10,116 nt of DNA, taken from Euperipatoides rowelli (lineage: Eukaryota; Onychophora; Udeonychophora; Euonychophora; Peripatopsidae). Positions 6,746 through 10,116 of this stretch are shown piece after piece; the stretch's first letter is position 1, and every line of letters begins with the position of its first letter. The position numbers were made by a program, and so were the translations under genes. The stretch lies in assembly GCA_003024985.2 (NCBI GenBank), contig PXIH01S0027875.1. One strand, written 5' to 3'. The notes below the pieces were generated by a model. That model had not been told where the DNA came from, did no database searches, and was given only the letters and a program-made list of their open reading frames with translations.

Positions 6746-9700
6746 TTATTTCAAAATAATAACCTTTTTATCCCACAGTTTATTTAATTCAGACTCTGAG
6801 AGATGAAATGAATCTTGGTGCCAAATTTCTTTAACATAATTTTTAATGAATTCCAGAGTCAATAAACTTTAATTTCCACCTCATCACATCTCTTCTTCCA
6901 GACAGCGAAAAAAATTCTTGTAATATACTTTCTCAGTACAGTAGGGACCAACTCAAGATTAGCTCCCCTAAAAAAATTACTCAAATGATAAAACTTTGCA
7001 ATTCTCTCCATCAGTGGGCAATGATTCCATTAACTACCTTACAGTCTGTGAAGAGATGTAATTGGCTTTCAGGAACATCTTGACAAAAGACATAATGTAA
7101 ATCTTTAATNAACCCCATTTTTCTTTTATACAACTTTTCCCTAGTGGGTAGAATTCTAAGCCTACACTTGTAGTTAAAATTAGCCAAATTAGCCACAAAC
7201 TTAAATTTTTTATCACCCTTCAGGTTCACACATTTATCTTTATACACGTTAAAAATGGTTTTTTGACAATAAATAATCATTTAAAGAATGAAAAATTTTC
7301 TTTATTGTAAAAATGTTTTTTAACCATTCCTTAATCAGAGTATCCTTTACCAAATCTGGATAACGGANGAACCTTTTGAAGGCAGCAGAATGAGACTGAT
7401 GCTTACCAATGAGATTAAACATGGAAACCTGATTTAGTATGTTGAGATTCAACAACTATAATAGCCTACCTTTTTTTCAGGGGAAAATAGGCTTTGTAGA
7501 GGGCCATAACCTTAAACTTCCCGAAAATAGCCTCTGAAAACATTCTATTTAAAACAATCATGTAAGATATATTTAAAGTAGTGAAAGGCAAAAAATATTG
7601 AAAGGAAGGAATAACTATAACATTTATTAAATTAACTTTCTCAACCCAATCTTTGGAGTAGTGCTGATTTTTTTAAACTGCGTCTTGGATTTATTGATTA
7701 ATTCCTCTGGTTATTTTTTATACAATGCTGCTTTATTGGGTATGGAAAAATGGATTCCCAAGACCTTACCCAGAGAACCCTGAGTATATGAAGTTTTCTT
7801 TAATGCAGCTTTTTTCATATCATATACATAAGATTTCTGCCAATTAATGGAAGAACCAGTGACCTCTGTGAATGAATTAAAAATCAAATATACCTTTCTC
7901 AACTCATCTTCATTGGACACAAAAACCATCACATCATCAATTTAATTAATGGTCTTGACAATCTCAGTTTTCCCAATCAGGTATATCCCTTGATTGAAGC
8001 TTCAATTTTTAAAATAACCTTAATCAGAAATAGTGAGTAGAGAACCGATGAAAGGTGAGAACCCTGTAATAAAGAATCGTGCAATAATGAAAAATTGGCA
8101 TAGACCTTATTGTTTAAGAAAGCAATTTTCTTGTATTTTATTAGAACAATTATCAACCTAGTAGTTTTATTATCACCTAAATATTTTAATATTAAATAGG
8201 ACAAGTAACTGATAGAAACAATATCAAACGCCTTTTTCATATCTATTCTAACCATTAAGGGATTAGACCGTGATTTTTATTGAAAAGACTAAATGCCGTA
8301 TGATATTTAAGTAGTGCCTGTTGTATTGAATGACCCTTTATACCATATATGTTATTAGGCAAGATATCATCAAGCAAGGGGTTAATACACAACAATAGAA
8401 TTTTAGCCAGGATTTTGAAGTCTTTGTTTTTGAGAGAGATTGGCCTAATATTAGCTATTTCAGTAACATTACCACCTAGGGAATTTTTTTTTAGGGAACA
8501 TTTTTAAAATTATTTGTTTTGCTTTTTAATGTGAATATATGCTTAATCACTATTTAATAATGTATTAAAATAATTTAATAATCTATCTCTTACCAGCAAA
8601 TGACACAATTTATAAAAGTTCATGGTTAGCCCATCAATTCCTGGAGAAGCTATTTTCTTGGATTCGTAATAACCATTTCCAATTCAACCATAGAGATTAC
8701 ATTGTCCAACAAGGACAAATCACTAGTGACCTTGTTTACTCTGCTGCTCTTGGAGACAAATATTTTCTAATGATCAAGATAAAAAAAAAGTCAAATTAAC
8801 CATACTGGACAAAAGGTGATCACAAGACATTAATCCTGTCTAAATGAGCACTCTGAACTTTTATACAATATTGTGATCCTCAGTAATAATGTCATTATCA
8901 ATTTTAATGTAAAAACATTACCGTTCTTGCTTTTTTTCTTTAGCCATCGAAATAACAAACTCTTTGAGGTTCCAGCAGTGACAAAACAATTACCCTTTGT
9001 TTTAGACAATAACCAATCTCTTTGAACAAACTCCAATATTCAATTCTCTTTTTCATTACCTGCACTCCTGGACTATCATGTGCATCATTAAGTAAAATAT
9101 TGACCTGCAAATAAAGGTCATTTAATTATTTTTGAATCTTTCTTTTTTTCCTTTATTTGAACCCCAAATGCACTAAATAAGTTATTTTCTTAATATAGAG
9201 CCATACTACCCGATCATACATGTATTCACAATTAAAGTTTATTCCAACTAACAATATTGACAGAAAAAAATCAATAATTTGAGGATTCCACTCTGGTATG
9301 AAACCTCTTCTATTTACCTCTCTCAAATTCTGATCCCATATAAAAAACTACACTCTAGCATGACATCGTTAGTTAAAGGCATGATTTGCAAAGTAGGCTT
9401 GGAATTGAAGTTCATTTGATCAGAAATGAGAACTCTATCAAGCTTTTACACCCTAGGAATATCTGGTGGCACTAACATGATAATTATTTTCATTGGTACT
9501 TTAACATAAATCTCTGAAGAACTTTTTCTTTGACCTGAGAATTAACATTGAAATCTCCCATTATAAAGAGGTTTGGAAGAGATATTCTCTGTATGTTTTC
9601 ATGTAGACTCCGATAGAATAACTTTCTTTGGACAGGCAATATCAGAAAATGAACATTAAAAATAACAAATATAATTTCCCCTCACTTTGAATAATTATAA

Positions 9701-9930
9701 ACATTAATCTCTTAGAAATAGAACCAACAAATTTTATCATGTGCTGAATTTTCTTGTGAACAAATATAACAAGACTGAGTACAGCCTTTTCAGTCCTTGA
9801 TTCATATACCCTATATTGTTGACAATCAATCTACAGAAATTTCTCTGATCATCTTGCTTCAGTTTTGAATCCTGCAAGAATAAATCATAGGCAACTTTTG
9901 AAACAATTTTTTGAACACAATAACTAACTT
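6746..9930 (-). pseudogene. ORF2: AP-endonuclease, reverse transcriptase, C-terminal Cys/His motif (element C)
   Basis: About 1,060 codons remain, with only the first few of the endonuclease missing. Endonuclease marks: YDLFLQDSK near 9865-9895 (LQE changed to LQD), GDFN at 9547-9558, KLDRVLIS near 9425-9450 (SRLDR expected) and LTNDVML near 9355-9380 (SDH expected). A linker with KKRIEYWSLFKE lies near 9020-9060, then TSKSLLFRWLKKK near 8935-8975. RT: SPGIDG at 8630-8647, RPISLKNKDFKILAK near 8405-8447, IYGIKGHSIQQALL near 8310-8350, motif A IDMKKAFD at 8223-8246, motif B LLQGSHLSSVLYSLFL at 8025-8072, motif C with a stop in place of Tyr (stop-IDD, 7933-7944). Later come VTGSSINWQKSYVYD near 7815-7860, NLNILNQVSMFNLI near 7410-7450, ILPTREKL near 7130-7155 and FCQDVPESQLHLFTDC near 7045-7095. 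It ends LWDKKVIILK, stop TAA at 6746-6748. Several frameshifts and stops occur, including near 8640, 8490, 8265, 7985 and 7265. Confidence 0.87.
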
Positions 9931-9936
9931 TTTTGG

Positions 9937-9957
9937 ACTTCCGGTAAAGATGGCGGC
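9937..9957 (+). promoter_or_regulatory. ETS site plus YY1/TISU-like motif over the ORF1 start
   Basis: ACTTCCGG at 9937-9944 is the reverse complement of CCGGAAGT, the canonical ETS-family site. Two bases later AAGATGGCGGC (9947-9957) is a textbook YY1 site that also contains the ORF1 start codon. With the base before it, it matches 11 of 12 positions of the TISU consensus SAASATGGCGGC, known to combine YY1-driven transcription with initiation on very short 5' UTRs. If transcription starts near the ETS site, the 5' UTR would be only about a dozen bases. Human L1 also carries a YY1 site at its extreme 5' end, so the arrangement makes sense as an internal LINE promoter. Confidence 0.6.
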
Positions 9958-10116
9958 GAGAGCAGCTAACTCGGAAGATGTTGCAGATAAATATGTTCCA
10001 AATTGGCATAATTCATTGTTAAATGATATCAAGAATTATANGGAGATGGTGCAAAATGGTGAGAAATATTCGGACAGGTANAAAAAGTTCATAAAATCTC
10101 TGAAATTTTGGGATTT
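9950..10116 (+). CDS. ORF1 N-terminus of element D (partial)
   Basis: Fifty-five codons from an ATG in strong context, running off the window. It starts MAARAANSEDVADKYV. The segment SLLNDIKNY, then EKYSDR, then KKFIKSLKFW lines up with element B's SSLNDMVDF, SEKYLKF and KFLKGLK at the same distance from the start, which identifies it as LINE ORF1 rather than a host exon. Two codons contain N: ANG at 10040-10042, and TAN at 10079-10081, which could be Tyr or a stop. In B the aligned part is Tyr-like, which favours Tyr. No zinc knuckle is visible because that part lies beyond the window. Confidence 0.65.
   Translation, partial: MAARAANSEDVADKYVPNWHNSLLNDIKNYXEMVQNGEKYSDRXKKFIKSLKFWD

Larger units (their letters stand above)
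6244..9932 (-). mobile_element. LINE element C, L1/Tx1-like, 5'-truncated, with nested SINE
   Basis: A minus-strand LINE holding almost the whole ORF2 (6746-9930). I read 6272-6378 plus 6719-6745 as its 3' UTR (about 134 bp once the SINE is removed). The 25-nt pyrimidine tract at 6247-6271, purine-rich on the coding strand, would be its tail, which lies against the 5' end of element B. The UTR and tail assignment is inference; without it, the element would end near 6719. At its upstream end it stops roughly 20 codons into the endonuclease, where the opposite-strand element D begins. It is more AT-rich and less like B than expected for one family. Confidence 0.75.
9933..10116 (+). mobile_element. 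LINE element D, 5' end, opposite strand (continues past the window)
   Basis: This plus-strand segment begins with a short GC-rich leader, unlike the AT-rich surroundings, and holds the start of an ORF1 that aligns with the ORF1 N-terminus of element B. It abuts the truncated 5' end of element C with 5' ends facing. It is either the inverted 5' part of element C (twin priming) or an independent divergent insertion. The frame is open except for a possible stop at an ambiguous base, so D looks better preserved than A, B and C, although only about 167 coding bases are visible. Confidence 0.7.

Noticed and set aside
9737-10009. Single 90-codon minus-strand gene starting at 10009
   Set aside because: Its first 25 or so codons read backwards through the ORF1 start of element D. 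Only the part below about 9930 matches the LINE endonuclease, so it spans a junction.
1-10116. CRISPR array or prokaryotic defence island
   Set aside because: There are no regularly spaced direct repeats, no cas-like proteins and no operon structure; coding matches are all LINE.

Overview
This window looks like repeat-derived DNA from an AT-rich animal (metazoan) nuclear genome, with no host gene I can support. The signs are decayed non-LTR retrotransposons (LINEs) with apurinic-type endonuclease and reverse transcriptase (RT) domains, a tRNA-derived SINE with a pol III A box and B box, and an ETS plus YY1-like promoter at one LINE 5' end. Isolated single-base Ns suggest a draft or polymorphic assembly. 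I cannot name the species; an invertebrate such as a mollusc or arthropod is only a guess.

Layout, left to right. 1-215 is the 3' part of an unclassified short repeat on the + strand, ending in a perfect 9-bp stem and an AACTG pentamer tail. 216-1690 (-) is element A, an ORF2 fragment carrying the RT and part of the region behind it. 1698-6243 (-) is element B, nearly full length, with a zinc-knuckle ORF1 and an ORF2 of endonuclease, linker, RT and C-terminal Cys/His motif, all broken by stops and frameshifts. 6244-9932 (-) is element C, with an almost complete ORF2, a short 3' UTR split by a SINE at 6379-6718, and a possible purine-rich tail that abuts the 5' end of B. 9933-10116 (+) is the 5' start of a fourth element, D, which opens with an ETS/YY1/TISU-like sequence and an open ORF1 start.

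A, B and C share the same domain order and unusual RT signatures, but their proteins differ so much that they look like separate families of one L1/Tx1-like lineage, not recent duplicates. They lie head to tail in one orientation. D points the opposite way and touches the truncated 5' end of C, which is the geometry expected from a twin-primed (5'-inverted) insertion.

Nothing appears able to move. Each copy has lost its reading frame, two of the three YxDD catalytic motifs are damaged, and B has lost its ORF1 start codon. I found no cellular operon, CRISPR array or defence system. The main interest is the LINE lineage itself, its promoter and start-codon design, and how the copies came to be stacked.
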